A DNA stretch of 64,000 nt from positions 94,725 to 158,724 of the forward strand of contig JARBJD010000168.1 in NCBI GenBank assembly GCA_033064195.1. Direction: 5' to 3'. Of this stretch, positions 33,181 through 45,117 are shown one piece after another. Origin of the DNA: Blattamonas nauphoetae (Eukaryota; Preaxostyla; Oxymonadida). The notes below the pieces were generated by a model that saw only the letters and a program-made list of their open reading frames with translations, had not been told where the DNA came from and did not search any database. Position 1 is the stretch's first letter. Every line of letters starts with the position of its first letter. Made by a program: the position numbers and the translations under genes.

Positions 33181-33969
33181 GACTTTTCCATCCTCTTCAC
33201 ACTTCACAAATGTGATGGGTTATAGCAATTGACGGGTTATGGAATAAGGGTATCTGTGTTGTTGCCTTGGCCATTTCTGTTGGGCTGGTTTCTTAGGTTG
33301 TGGATTGTGGAACGGAACGAATGGTCTCCTTTGATTGCACTACTCCTGGCTTCGACTGTTCAGTCGAGTTGTCCACTGTCCTCCATTCTTACGAGAAGTC
33401 TGGGGCTGGACACTCGATATTTCGGTTGTTCCATTCTCTTCTCGTCCATCCAGGGTCTGTCTTTGTATACATCATTGAAAAAATTGACAGTGGTGATGAA
33501 ATAGCAGATGGAGAAAACAATGGTCTAAATCCTCTCGGTAGTCCATCCCGAATAGATCTTCGCAATCCAACCTGAAGGGATCACACGACGATTTTGAACC
33601 ATGTTCAATCATCAACTCAACTCACAAAAACTCATATTGAACAAACCACTGCTTCAAATGAATTGCATTTTGGATTTCAGGAGCGTACATGAGACGATTC
33701 ACCAGATGAGGCAAAGTTGCCACAGACTATAGGGGACAATATTTTTGACATCATCGTTCAAAACCTAGAATGGACAATTTCTCAAAATCCGTAAATCCTT
33801 CACCAATTGAGATGATATGTATTCTTTAATTGAGATTCTTGAAGTTTTGATCTCCAAGACTGCTCAACTTTCCGATGTGGTGTGATCGAACCATAATTGT
33901 GATATTCTGTCAGAAATTTTCTGAAAAGGGCGTTTTCCGATTTCGCTGTCTGTCTACTGCAGTTTTGTC
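33181..33969. other. unassigned
   Basis: A plus frame at 33,300-33,575 (SVELSTVLHSYEKSGAGHSI) is protein-like but unrecognised; the rest is AT-rich. Confidence 0.3.
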
Positions 33970-34454
33970 ATGAATAAAATTGCCATCAGTATAATGGATA
34001 CAGTATGTTCTCTCTATTTTGTCATCTCACATCAATCTAACATATTTGGCTTCTCCGTCGTTTTTTCGCGTTGTTCCTCCTCTATCTCACCTGTATGCTC
34101 ATTTTTTCTTTCTTCTATCTCTCTCTCCCAGCAAGACATCCTCACAGTGCTCAACACTTTCTCCTTCCAACGTCCCTTCCCTCAGCTGAGAAAAGCACAG
34201 TGCTTCCCCCCATCACAGGCTGTGAAGAAAAGAAGTGAGATAAAACTCGGTGTGCTCTGCCCTCTAATCTTTGCATCTCTTTGAACATCTCTCAGTCAGC
34301 ATATCTGCATCCTCGTTGACCAAGCACCCCTCCCACACGTCTTCACTCCTCTCTCGCCCAACCTCGCCTTCCCCCTGCCATCAGAGGTTCGATCTTTCCC
34401 TCTCCATCATTTTTCCTTCCCTCATTGTAGCTTTTCCGTTCGATCATTTCACGT

Positions 34455-36179
34455 GATGGAAACTTCGCCTGTGTTGTCATTTCCACGGGATGGATGAAGA
34501 ACATCAGACAAACGTTCAACACAACAGCCATGACCAATCTGACAGTACCCATTTCAACGTTCATGTGAAAGACTTCGGCAGATTGTTTGTGTGCCTCTAC
34601 CCACTTTTCATCCCCCTCATCCTCCATCACTGTCTTCCATTCCTCCCAACTTCTCCTTCACTCTCATTTCTGTTCCTATAGGGCGTCAATTTCCTCAACA
34701 GCTGACTGGACAAACTCAGGAGAGCTCTTTCCGAAGCAGGCTATGTCGAGCGGAAGTATCAGAACGCTGCCCCTGTGTGTCCCTCAATCTCTCTCATTCT
34801 TTCTTTTCTTCATACTTCTTTTCTCGTCTAGGTTAGTATGATTGGAGACTCGTCAACGTCTTCGGTCACGTCGCCACTGCGTATTACGAGGATCTCAAAA
34901 CGCGAGACGAACCCGCCTTCCGCGCGTGTGTCCCCTCTTCCCCATTCCTCACAGTAACAACAACAAGAAGGTCGTGCTGTGCGGGCACAGTACAGATGAC
35001 ATTATCACCTACCGCTTTCTGACAAGTAGCGTCGTAGACCAGTCCTGGATAGACACATACATCTTTGCTGTCATCACTTCGGGTGCTCCCTTCGGTGGTG
35101 CTCCAATGGCGGATGGGTTTTCAGCGTCACCACGAAAGTGACTGTTCTCATGGGTATGCTGGGAGAGCTGAGCCTTCTTTAGGTATTATTGATGATTCAC
35201 ACCATTTTTCTGTTGTACTCGTTCATTCTTTGTCGTTCTTTCCATCGCAGGTAGGAGCATCCACAATCAGTACTCTGACGCAAGATTGCGCCTGTCTGCA
35301 CTGGATGATCCCCAACAAGAACACCTTCGACGACGACTGCGTCGTTGTCCGGCTCAAAAGTGTGCTTTCCACTTCATCCTTCATCTTATTGACCATTTTC
35401 GTTCACATCTTCAAATCACCCACAATCCTCTCCCCGTCTCTCCTCTGTCATCTCCTCCCTTCCCCACTCTCTCCTTCTCTAACTCTCCCATCTCTCCCAT
35501 CTTGCAAAGGTGACAATGTGTGCAAAATCTTAATGAAGAACATGACGTGGACTGACAACCAGGCAGGCAAGGCCTGTGTGAAGACAGCCGTCCAACGCAC
35601 ACGAAACAACACCGACCAGCCTCTCGTCCTACCGAAGGTGATGACACACGTGATGTACTCGATTGGTCTGTATTCCTCCTGTTTCTGCCATTCCCATGCT
35701 CTCTCCATCATTCTCCGTTTATCTTGCCTTTTCTGCCCATCATTCGTGTTTCCTTCTTTTCTGATCTTCTTCATCGTCGTTAGGTATCAATGCCACTGCC
35801 GGTGTGATTCTGAATGCAACCAGACAGCGCTGGACGTCAGACACGCATTCTGATTACTACATGGATGGTGATGGCACAGTTCCGACTGTTTCACTCAGTA
35901 GTGTGTCTCTTTCCCGTTCCATCTCTCTCTGTGCCCTTTCTTGCCATTCTTCTTGCTCTCCCTTCCCTCGCCTTATTCTCCCTCTTTTCTCGTCCTTCGC
36001 AGTCACCCCACTTGTTGAGAGACACCTCGCTCGTTTAGTTCCACACATACCGTGGCTGTGACCACATAGGCATTCTTCAAGATACCGTCCCCATTGCCCG
36101 TATTTTGGACATCATTGCCCAGGCAACTGCCGAGGAAATGGAATATGATGACTCACTCAACCCTCCCGACTTTTTTTAG
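34455..36179 (+). pseudogene. LCAT/PLA2G15-like lipase, many short introns, probably damaged
   Basis: Exons in order carry the blocks of the lecithin:cholesterol acyltransferase/lysosomal phospholipase A2 family: WMKNIRQTFNTTAMTN; LDKLRRALSEAGYVERKYQN; P-YDWRLVNVFGHVATAYY; KKVVLCGHSTDDIITYRFL with the nucleophile Ser; SGAPFGGAP; YYMDGDGTVPTVSL with the catalytic Asp; YRGCDHIGILQD with the catalytic His. Clear introns are 34,775-34,836 and 34,926-34,954 (29 nt), which join AP to YDWR and AFRA to NNNKK in phase. Others lie near 34,566-34,680, 35,150-35,250, 35,360-35,510, 35,660-35,783 and 35,900-36,000. In-frame TGA (before LDKL) and TAG (before FHTYRG) suggest a pseudogene or missed splice sites. 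The oxyanion-side residue after Ser is Thr-Asp rather than the usual Thr/Met-Gly. The 5' end was not found. Confidence 0.7.
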
Positions 36180-36344
36180 CCGTCTATGTTCTTTCACCAC
36201 ACCTTTATCCTACTGCCTTTACCATTCTGTACTTACAGAGAGTTCCATGCTTTTTACTAAATGCTGGACCGACATGGTGTCTAGACTATTGTGGAGAGAC
36301 GTATCTTGATTCTATCCAGAGTCATCGAATCCTAATACTCCGTC

Positions 36345-37140
36345 ATGAGGGCCGATCCATTCTCATCCTCCGTGTCATCCTCCATCTACTCATGGATAAT
36401 ACCTCCAACCAAAGCGAAAGCCAAAGTAGCTGCTGCTAATCAGGCTAAACTAAAGACTTCTACGGCACCGAAGACAAAATAGAAGACGCAAGGATCCACC
36501 CCAGTCACATCACTACATCGCACTCCGTCACACCCGAATGTCTCAGTGAAACGAAGTCATGCTCTTGGCCCAGCGGACCAGGTCAAACAAGCTCTCTCAG
36601 CACAATCGACGCTGCCACCGTTGAGTTCGAACATCAAGACTCTCCAAATGTTGCTGCCAATCAATGAAAAATAGGAGACGTCCATGCATAGTGTTGTTGA
36701 GGAAACATTCGTTTCGATATGTGACTTGTCTCAAGGAACAACTGACGAAAAGATTCACCTCGTCAAACCACCCACTCTCCCTGTCCTCATCTGCTTGCTT
36801 GAACACCCTAACATGGACATCACACATGAATTCGTCACAACGTTGCACAATATTATCCTCGCTGGCGCCCTGATGATACCGGACAACGAATCACACACAG
36901 TTTTTGACAAAAAGGAAGATTCTGGAAATTTACCAAGAATTTTACAGTCGTGAACGAGGAAGGCTTTTGAGGACAGTAAACGTACAGCTGCGAATACGCT
37001 GTGCGTTCTTCACAGAATGAAATTGCTGGACGATGAGTTCAAGCCGATCATCGCCACGCTTTCCGCTGAAATTGCAAACGGAGAAGATAATAAGAAATCC
37101 TACGCACTTCAAGCAGTCCCATCTCTGACTGACATCACTG
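36345..37140 (+). CDS. ARM/HEAT-like helical protein
   Basis: A basic/Ser-rich leader (about 36,400-36,670: NVSVKRSHALGPADQVKQAL, IKTLQMLLPINEK) precedes helical repeats at 36,684-36,953 (HSVVEETFVSICDLSQGTTD; PTLPVLICLLEHPNMDI) and, in another frame, about 36,960-37,136 (KRTAANTLCVLHRMKLLDDE, FKPIIATLSAEIANGEDNKK). The repeat style resembles oxymonad ARM proteins. Frame changes near 36,950 and 36,480 may be introns or damage; I could not settle which. No catalytic motif. Confidence 0.45.
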
Positions 37141-37228
37141 GTCTACATTTATTCATTCCTCCTCATTCAATCACAATCTCTCACTGTTTCTTCGTTGAAA
37201 ACCACCGGCTCTTCTTGACGCGAGTATT

Positions 37229-38107
37229 TTGCAGCAAAAGACAATCAAACACTCAGACGAAACGTGTTCAATTCCATCTTCGGCCTCAACTGAGTTTCGG
37301 ATTACGTTTAGCAACGATTTTGCCACTCAGACAGTTTCTCCATCATTGCTGTCAATCGACGCCCACTCGCTCCCACCTCCTCGCTTTCTAACTTATCTCC
37401 ACCCACCAGTCACTTTACACAACCCTGAAACTCTCTGCTTTGCCTCCATCGCAGACAAGTGTTGTCCAGTCGTCGAATGAGATTCAAGTCAAGTGAACTC
37501 TATTCTTCTTTTATTGGCAAAACACCACTCCTCCTCATCTTCACGTACCTCTTTCCCAACCTCACTGTTTCTGTCGCTGTGATTCAGCCAGGCTCATCAC
37601 TTCCTTTCGTTTCTCAAACTCCACAACATCTGAAGATAAACACACAACGATCACTTTTTACATCGCTTGGTGAATGCTACTTTCATGTTTCACCACTTTG
37701 GGAGTTCTGAACAACGACACTTTTCATTTTTTCATTGGAATCCAACTTAGCGTAACTTGGGATGATTCGTTCATTTGGAATGACCAATAAGTGATCAAGA
37801 TGACCAGCAATGAAGTGAAAGTACGGCAAATTCCCGGATACATTACGATCGTGCTCGTTCAATCAGTCCTCATTCCAATTCTGTCCTCCAGTTGGCGGAT
37901 GGTTACCATTTCCGTGAAAATGAAGCAGAAGCTATGGGGAAGGTTTTCACGGGCGGTATCATCACAAATTCTCCTCACCACATTGAAATTGTGTCTGATC
38001 GTTCTCTCCCCTCTGGGTTATCCAATCCACCTTTAAACGACCGGAAAATGAAGCTTAAATGTCGCAGACCCTCAATAGATCATGAAAGGTGTTCTCTTGA
38101 TCTGTAG
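37229..38107 (+). pseudogene. remnant of an SPRY-like family gene
   Basis: Pieces in order include SVSPSLLSID-like text, VSQTPQHLKINTQRSLFTSL, VTWDDSFIW (about 37,760), then DGYHFRENEAEAMGKVFTGG and SPHHIEIVSDRSLPSG (37,892-38,107). I associate these phrases with the N-terminal parts of Blattamonas SPRY-like proteins. They sit in several frames, and the SPRY core (FFVNG...) is absent. Confidence 0.35.
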
Positions 38108-38821
38108 ATCCATTTTACGGCCCTGCCAACGAGATCAAGTAATTTCAGCTCATTTCGTCAATTTTGTCATTGATTTAATTTTATGAAAAACTATCGAGAG
38201 AAAAAAGATCGATGGTGAAGTTTTATGAGAGAGGAATGTGCGCTAGAAACGAAAAGAACGAAGATAGCGTCAGATTCTGAGTTTATCCAGAAGGATCGAG
38301 TCATTCATCGAGGAGGAGAAGGAGCATGATGTGATTTGGAGGGATTCTGCGAACGAGAGAGATGAAAAGAGCAGGGTGTTCGCGTTCGCTGTGTTCTTTC
38401 CATCCTCCTCCCAATAACCATCAGCAGACATATCCTTGGGAACGAACGAACTGGAAACTGAGACAGTACTTCGATGGAGAACTCTACGATCATTTCCTTC
38501 ACCAGAACTGGTCTTCTTCAGTAAGGTTGCGCAGTACAGATGACATAAACAGCCGGTAGAAGATATTCATCAACGTGAGGGATGGAAGACGGCGTGGAGT
38601 GATGGCAGACAAGACTGCTCACTGTTGACGATAAGCTATCGTCTTGCAGCTGATGAAAAATGAGGAGTTCATTGTTCTTCACTTTCTGCTCTGAGGACGA
38701 TGAAGAGCGGTGGAGAGTAAGAGTGGAGGACAGGAGATAAGGTGAGCTGCCAGGAAGTTTAACAGCATGGGGAGTCCGTCAGAGCAGGCGACACAGTTGC
38801 TGCAGTTGGCGAGTCGCATTG
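38108..38821. other. intergenic, nothing recognised
   Basis: Short frames on both strands, no motif. Confidence 0.35.
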
Positions 38822-41800
38822 TCATTCAGTGCATGAGGGGAGATATGATAGCTGCTTTCTCTCTATTTCCTGTCTCTTCCTCTCCTTTTCTTCTTCTTCC
38901 ATCTGCATCTGCTTATCCTCTCGCTCTCTCTTCACTTTCATAATCTCCCGCCTTGCCCTTTCGATTTGATCCTTTGGTTTCGGTGGGAATGGATTGGCTT
39001 CTTCTCGCTCCTTACTCGCTTGAGCCCTCGCTCGCACGATATGCTTGAGCTGTTACTCAAGTTGATCCTCCCTCTTCTTCTCTTCCTTCCTCCACCTCTT
39101 CTCCCACACTCATCCGTGTTGTTTTCAGATGACTGTTCAAAAGCATTGATTTCTCGCCAGCTGTGACAAATAGCGGCTCGATGCTGAACTCGTCGAATCC
39201 AACCACTGACATCTCGAACGCGTTTGGTGCCCGTTTAGTCTCGTCCAAGCCAGTCGAGCAGAGAGGAGGGAAGAAGACGACGATCAGCTCGGATTGGGCG
39301 TTGTCGACGATGCGAGTGGGATTCAGAGTGACAAGCTTGATAGTTCTTGTCTTCATCTCTTTCGGATGAACGAGAGGAGACTGTCGATCATGAATTTGAC
39401 AACGACCTTCTTCCTCTCCTTTTCTCCTCGTTCATCACTCTTTCCCACCTCCGACTTCATTCCAACCAGTGAGTTCACAATAACAAGTCCGATATGTTGT
39501 GTCATCAGCTCAAACTCATTCTGCTTCCCTCCCTTCCTCTCATTCTCCATCCACCCACCCAAAAACACAATGGTGTCCACCAAATCCCAAACATGCGAAT
39601 ACGAGTGCCACTCAGCATCGAAATCTGGTGGAGACTGGACATTGTGGTTGGAGTGACAAGGAGTGTGGTGTGAGGTGTCTGTATGAATAGGAGAGGAGAG
39701 AGGGTGCTTTGTGGAGAGAGGCGAAGACCCGGGAGTGTGTTGGGAAGACGGACACTCCTGATTCTGTTCCATTTCGTCTGGTTGAGCAGTTGCGTCTTCG
39801 TCTTCCTTCGCTTCTGGTTCACCACCATCTGTCTTTTGTTCTTTTCCTCCTTCCTGCGGGGTGGATCTTTCTCCGCTTATCTTTGCCTGTCGCTGTTTCC
39901 TCTTCAGTCTTGTTGTTGTCCTCTTTCTTCTTGTCTCCACTTGCCTCTTCCTCTCCATCTTCCTTCTCCTCCCATTCTCCCTCCTCAACCATGAACACAT
40001 CGGTTCCTTCCATCCTGCCCGGATTTCCATCCGTCAGGAATGAGATTGGAATAGTTCGTTGTCGTCATCAGCTTGTTCTTTTGGCTCGTCTTGTTCAGCG
40101 GCTGGTTTGGAATTCTGTGCTTCTGTTTCGCTCATCTTCTCTTCAAACGCACTTACGCTCTTCCTTGTCTCTCGTCGCTTTCTGGTCGACAACACACCAA
40201 CTGCCTTCACCTGATTCCTGGTTGAACTGGGTACAGCCACGTGGGTGTTGGTGAGGAGGGAGGAGAGTGTGAGAACACACAAATCAACCTCTCCCGCCCC
40301 ACACACTTTGTTCGCCAATCTCCGTTGCAGAAGAGTGGAGAAGGGCAGAAGAGGAAGACTTGGGTGGCAGTGAGCAGCGAGTCTAAAAAGATGGGAGGGT
40401 GCAGAAACGCCTTCTTTCCGTCGAGGAGAGTGTGTGCGAGGTCAAAAAAACCACTTCAGCTTCGGGTTGATGTTGGGCACGTCGGAAAAGAGACAAGAAA
40501 CTGGAAGAGGAGTGAAAGGCGGGGATCCTTTGTATGGAGGAGAGAGTAGAAGATGTGGACGAAAGACTTGATTCCAGTCAAGGTCAGTTGCCAATTTTGA
40601 AGCAGAGACACAAATCTGAGCAATGACACGAACGAAGAAACTGTGGTGGGTTCCCTTTCGACAAGTGAAGCGAATTCAGTCCAAAGGTGCAGGAGGAACG
40701 AAATAGATCGTTGCAGAAGCGGAACAGATAGTACGAAGAGCGATTCATATTTCTCCGGGATGGTGTCGAGTGTAAGAGATGATTGGATAGCCGTTGACAC
40801 AAGTTTGTGTGTATGTTCTTCTGTCTTTTTTTCAACCACTTTCAGAAGGGTACTGGTGACTTCAGAGAGGAGGTCGGCTTGAATGAGCGGTGGAAAGGCT
40901 AATTCCGATCCATCAAGTCTGGTCCTTCGTTGAACTCGCTCGACGACAGCCAAGATCGCTTCATTCACCCGGATGAAGTCCTCCCATCTGTTTTCGAACA
41001 ATAGTCCAGAGAAAGAGGCAAAAACGTGAACATTAGGAGCTTGCTCAGGCTGACCAAAAGTGTCGTGAAATCTGGAGCCAACGTTGGTCGTAGAGATCTT
41101 TGGGTGAGGAGGATGGAGAGGAACGAGTTGTTGTTTAGTAGGTCAGTTTTTGTAAGTTTTAGCTGGTTCGGGTCAAGGCCAGTGAACCACTACCACAACA
41201 CGGCCGAGTGAGGTGAGAACGAAAGAACAGGAAGCTTGACGCTGTCTGATCTTGATTGATAGCCACTAGTTGTATTAATTGTTCGAAGACATCGTTTGTT
41301 TTGTCGAGCTCGAGCATAGACTCGGAAAATGTGATCTGACCAGCTGATGAATACTCTGCGACGATGTCGGAGGAGTTCGTGATGCTGAGAGTGAGAATTT
41401 GAGCGATAAATGAGATGGTAGTGCTGTCATCTCCACATAGTTTGACAATTTCTTCCGAGTGGTTGAGAAAGAGTATGGAGGAAGAGATGGAGTGGGTTTG
41501 TATTGTTCTTCGTCTACAAACTCAAACAGGAGTTGGAGCTCAAATGGCTTGAATGTGAGCAGTTCTACCACTTCCTGTGTTTGTAAGCCGAAAGAGTATT
41601 CGAACATCAAGACGAGAAGATCAGGTGATGTTTGTGCGTGACTGAGAGTTTGTGAGTCCAAAAAGGGCCGGTTTGGGGAATTCCGAATGTTTGAATGGCT
41701 GAATGGACTTTTTGGGGAGTTTTTGTTTGTGAAATTGATGAATGGAGTGAGATGAGGAGTCCTTCCACTGGTTCTTCTTCTGAACGAAGGAAATGGAGTG

Positions 41801-42237
41801 AAAATGGGAAGGAGGGAAAATAACAAACGCGAATAAGAGAGCTGGTCAATCATTTCAGAGATGAGATCGATCCAAAAGTCAGCAGAGAGTTTGGCAAGGG
41901 GTTTGATGGTATTTTATATCGCTAGGCGTGATTGGTTTCTGACAATGTTTAAATTTGTCAAAAGACTGCTCAAATGCGAATATTTCCGATTCTTAGAGAG
42001 GAATTGGCAGAGTGTGGAGTCCGATAGAGTCGAGATTGTCTGTTTGGGAGTGGAAGGCGACATTCAAATCACAAACAGGAGAATCTGCAAGGCGTGTGTG
42101 GAGGGCGACTGACACTCGTCGAGGAGGGTGATTGGGCATGTTTTGACGGACGGGAGAAGGAGAGTTCACGCCGGTGATGTGGCAATGCTGGTGGAACATA
42201 AATTGGTGCGGTCAACGTTTGATGATGCCAATGACGC
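38822..42237 (-). CDS. multi-exon minus-strand gene with acidic/basic coiled-coil C-terminus
   Basis: Successive minus-strand frames, each ending near plausible splice sites, suggest one large gene. The segments are 41,853-41,275 (LLVLMFEYSFGLQTQEVVEL, ELQLLFEFVDEEQYK), 41,001-40,456 (NRWEDFIRVNEAILAVVERV, STLLKVVEKKTEEHTHK, SFLLHLWTEFASLVE), 40,318-39,353 (acidic KE-rich: GEWEEKEDGEEEASGDKKKE), 39,356-39,057 (DNAQSELIVVFFPPLCSTGL, NAFEMSVVGFDEFSIEPLFV) and 39,037-38,822 (RARAQASKEREEANPFPP, then REREDKQMQMEEEEKERKRQ). The middle is helical-repeat-like and the end a charged coiled coil. I do not recognise the family. Further 5' exons probably lie at 41,993-42,237 and beyond, where the second transposon is inserted. 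Exon borders are approximate. Confidence 0.45.
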
Positions 42238-42245
42238 TATTTGTG

Positions 42246-42311
42246 GAGAAGTGGAGGTGGGAAGAGGGAAGTTTGTGATGGGATGGGGGAATGAAGAGGG
42301 AAGTTTGTGAT
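42246..42311 (+). repeat. 29-bp minisatellite, left remnant
   Basis: Two units of the GTTTGTGATGGGATGGGGGA type precede the transposon; the array resumes at 50,418. The transposon split this array. Confidence 0.85.
42303..42311 (+). repeat. 9-bp target site duplication GTTTGTGAT (left)
   Basis: Repeated exactly at 50,418-50,426. Because the target is itself a tandem repeat the match alone would be weak, but the boundary agrees with copy 1. Confidence 0.85.
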
Positions 42312-42751
42312 GGCTGCCTCAATTTGAAGTTGGTTTTCTCGAGTGCAGTTGGTTTTCTGAACTGCAGTTGGTTTTCTGAACGACCGTTGGTTTTCTGAAC
42401 GACCGTTGGAAATCTGAACGACCGTTGGAAATCTGCAAAAAAAGTTGGTTTTTTTAAACCTTATCGGTGTGGATGTTTGATCAAAAAAAAATTGTACAAA
42501 TGGACGAGTTGGTAGATACAAAGACTTCCACTGTTGGGTCCCAGGTTCGAATCCCGGGATCTCCAACTTTTTTCTTAACAGGATTTTTCTGACGTGATCA
42601 TTCATATTTTTGTGAAATTATTGCAGTATTCATGATCGGATGAGTAATGTTCGACAATTGGATTGAATTGGCCTTTTTTTGAATCGGATCATCCCACTTT
42701 CTCTTTAACTCTCCTCTCTCTGGTGTATACCGCCCTTTCAACAGGATATAT
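42312..42751 (+). repeat. left terminal inverted repeat, copy 2
   Basis: Matches 15,839-16,278 base for base as far as I can see. Confidence 0.9.
42494..42565 (+). ncRNA. tRNA-like module in left TIR, copy 2
   Basis: Identical to 16,021-16,092: perfect B box, A-box-like segment, T run immediately downstream. Confidence 0.6.
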
Positions 42752-42808
42752 TCTGTACCAACAATCACAAAAATGAATCATGAGATGATACAATGAAACA
42801 GAGCAAGA

Positions 42809-43165
42809 ATGGAGTTGTGCAAATCGACGCGATTATCTTTCACCGAAACAGGTGCCATTTCAGTAATCCCTGTCCCAAAACCAACAGAGTCCCAAGGATA
42901 TTCCTCCATTTCAGCCAACTGCAATCTCACACCGCCTCCCCTTCCTTCTCAACCATACGTTAACCGTCAGATCCACGACTGGCATCGAGAGAACGCAACA
43001 CCAGCAAACAAAGCGGAGACAAGGCAACTGGCTAACCACGTGTGCACCTCACTTTGTCTTCCAGCAGGGGCATATCAAGAAGAGACCGAAGGGAATGAAT
43101 CCGATCTTTTCCACTCCCTCTTCTCGTACAGACCCAGCTCCCTTCCCACACAGAATCTCTTTTAA
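42809..43165 (+). other. open frame upstream of ARM-like fragment, copy 2
   Basis: Identical to the frame at 16,336-16,692; no motif. Confidence 0.3.
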
Positions 43166-43195
43166 TCGCATCTTTCCCAACCGGACACGAGAGAT

Positions 43196-44210
43196 TTGCC
43201 GCAACCATTCTTCACAGTCAACCTGTCTCGAATCACCAACATCTCTGATGCATCTCCAGTCTTTCTCTCACTTGTGACACTTGTGAAAGAAGGAGCCGTC
43301 TTTGGAAAGTCTGAAACCCGAAAGGCCTGCCGATTGCTGGACAAACTTGCACCTGGGCCCAAGAAACTGTTCACTTGCGGCGAGATTCTGTTTGACCTCG
43401 TCCCATCACCGAATCGAACCTGTCGACTGTTCGCAGAAGCAATGGTCTCCCTTTTATCCTGTAGCAATGAAACAATATCATTTTCAGCACTTTCATTTCT
43501 GGATACAACACTAGAAATGGCCGACACTCGTGACCGACTCAAACTTGTGGAAGCCGAATTCTTCTGACTCCTCCGCTTTCATTCTGCGAGCAAGAGAATC
43601 ATCTGAAGCCTCAACACATAATTCTTCTCGTGAGAATCATTGTTCGCTGTCTCTCTCAACTCGGCGACTCCATCTATTTTAGGGACTTTTCTGTGATTCC
43701 AGAACAACTTCAGTTCTTCCACATCATCTTTTCGGATCTCCTTGTTCCACTTGAGGGTTTTCTGAGATTCATCTGTCGTCACTACTCCATATTCGACATC
43801 CACAATCCGACATCCAGCATTATGACTCTGCTTCTGGAGCCAATGCGATGCGCTCTTTTCTACGAAGAAATTCACTCTTTCATGCTGCCCCCCCTCTCTC
43901 TGTCGCCATCATAAATTGCTTCATTCACTTCACCACCGTTGAAATGATCGATCAAGGCCTGTCGTACCTGAGATGGACTCTGTTGATGTGGAAGGACGCA
44001 AAACCCGAAGTGCAAAGGAGAAGCAAGGACATCATGGCCAGCTTGCGAGAGGAAGGTCTTGATGACTCTTTGGAGTTGGAAACAACATTCTCCTTTTTGC
44101 ACACGAAACCACAGCGAATTTATTTCGGATCACTCGATGTGATGACATGGTTGGGTATGAATACACTGACAACTCAAATGCTCATTTTGGGGTCTCCACT
44201 GGCACAATAA
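43196..44210 (+). pseudogene. captured ARM-like helical host gene, copy 2
   Basis: Same content as 16,723-17,734. One extra T near 43,858 and an extra CT near 43,900 relative to copy 1 extend the middle frame through ALFYEEIHSFMLPPLS, nearer to what full-length family members show, but a frame change remains near 43,570. Confidence 0.6.
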
Positions 44211-45117
44211 CGAATCGACACTGAATCGCACTCGATTTGAAGAAAACTTAGTCCCTGACTGCCCCCACTATTTTCTCAACAGATGAGACAAAACCAAAAG
44301 AAACCCATTTCTTGCAAAGAACGCCGAACGAGGTCTCATCGAACAGCAGATGGTTGTTAATGTGAACTTGTAGAAAGATCCGTGCAGACAGGAACAACTC
44401 GATCTGGAACAACAATTTGTTCTTCCGTGAACATATTTTGCGACGCAGCTGAAGTTTGAAGCGGAGATCAAGAATGCTGAAGCCATCCAATTCTCGTCAT
44501 TCTCTGCTGCCATCCCCAGATTGGTTGGACGGTTGAAACGCACTCGATTCAAATGATAAGGATTTCATTGTTTGCCGGAACCAGATAGTAAGTCATCCCC
44601 AACTCCTGTGCTGCACAAATCCAGTTTGTTTTTGAACACTTCACCAACCAATATTTCGGAAACAAGACAATATCACGTCTTCAATTCATTCAGTGCATGT
44701 CACAAGCAATCAAGAAAACAAAATATTCGCGAAAATAGGCTCAGAAACTGGTAAAGAATGGGTAAAACGATAATAGCCTCAGATCCCCTCCCCCGAATCT
44801 CTATCGTCTCATGTACAGGCAAGAAAGGGCAGGACGCACAGAGAAAGACACTGCCAGAACAGAAAGCTACAGCGAGATTCAGCGCAGAACAGGACAGCCA
44901 AATGATGACGAGCTTCGAAGCAGAACAGAACGCGGAGGAAGAAAGAGGATGGGACACGAACCAAAAGAAAGGGAACGGACCACGACGGCAGATCCACCCA
45001 ATCCGATCGGAGAAACAATCAGAAATGGCGCTTCTGCCTCGCAGCCACAGCCTTCCCCTTCGCGACGGATGTTGTCGGTGTTATCTTCTTCACACTCGCA
45101 GAATGCACACTTTCGTG
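44211..45117. other. transposon interior without a defensible gene, copy 2
   Basis: Equivalent of 17,735-18,640. Confidence 0.35.

Noticed and set aside
36000-36060. Reassignment of TAG/TGA to amino acids (as reported for TAA/TAG in the oxymonad Streblomastix)
   Set aside because: Well-supported genes here end where family members end using TAA, TAG and TGA; the LCAT-like stops are better explained by damage or missed introns.
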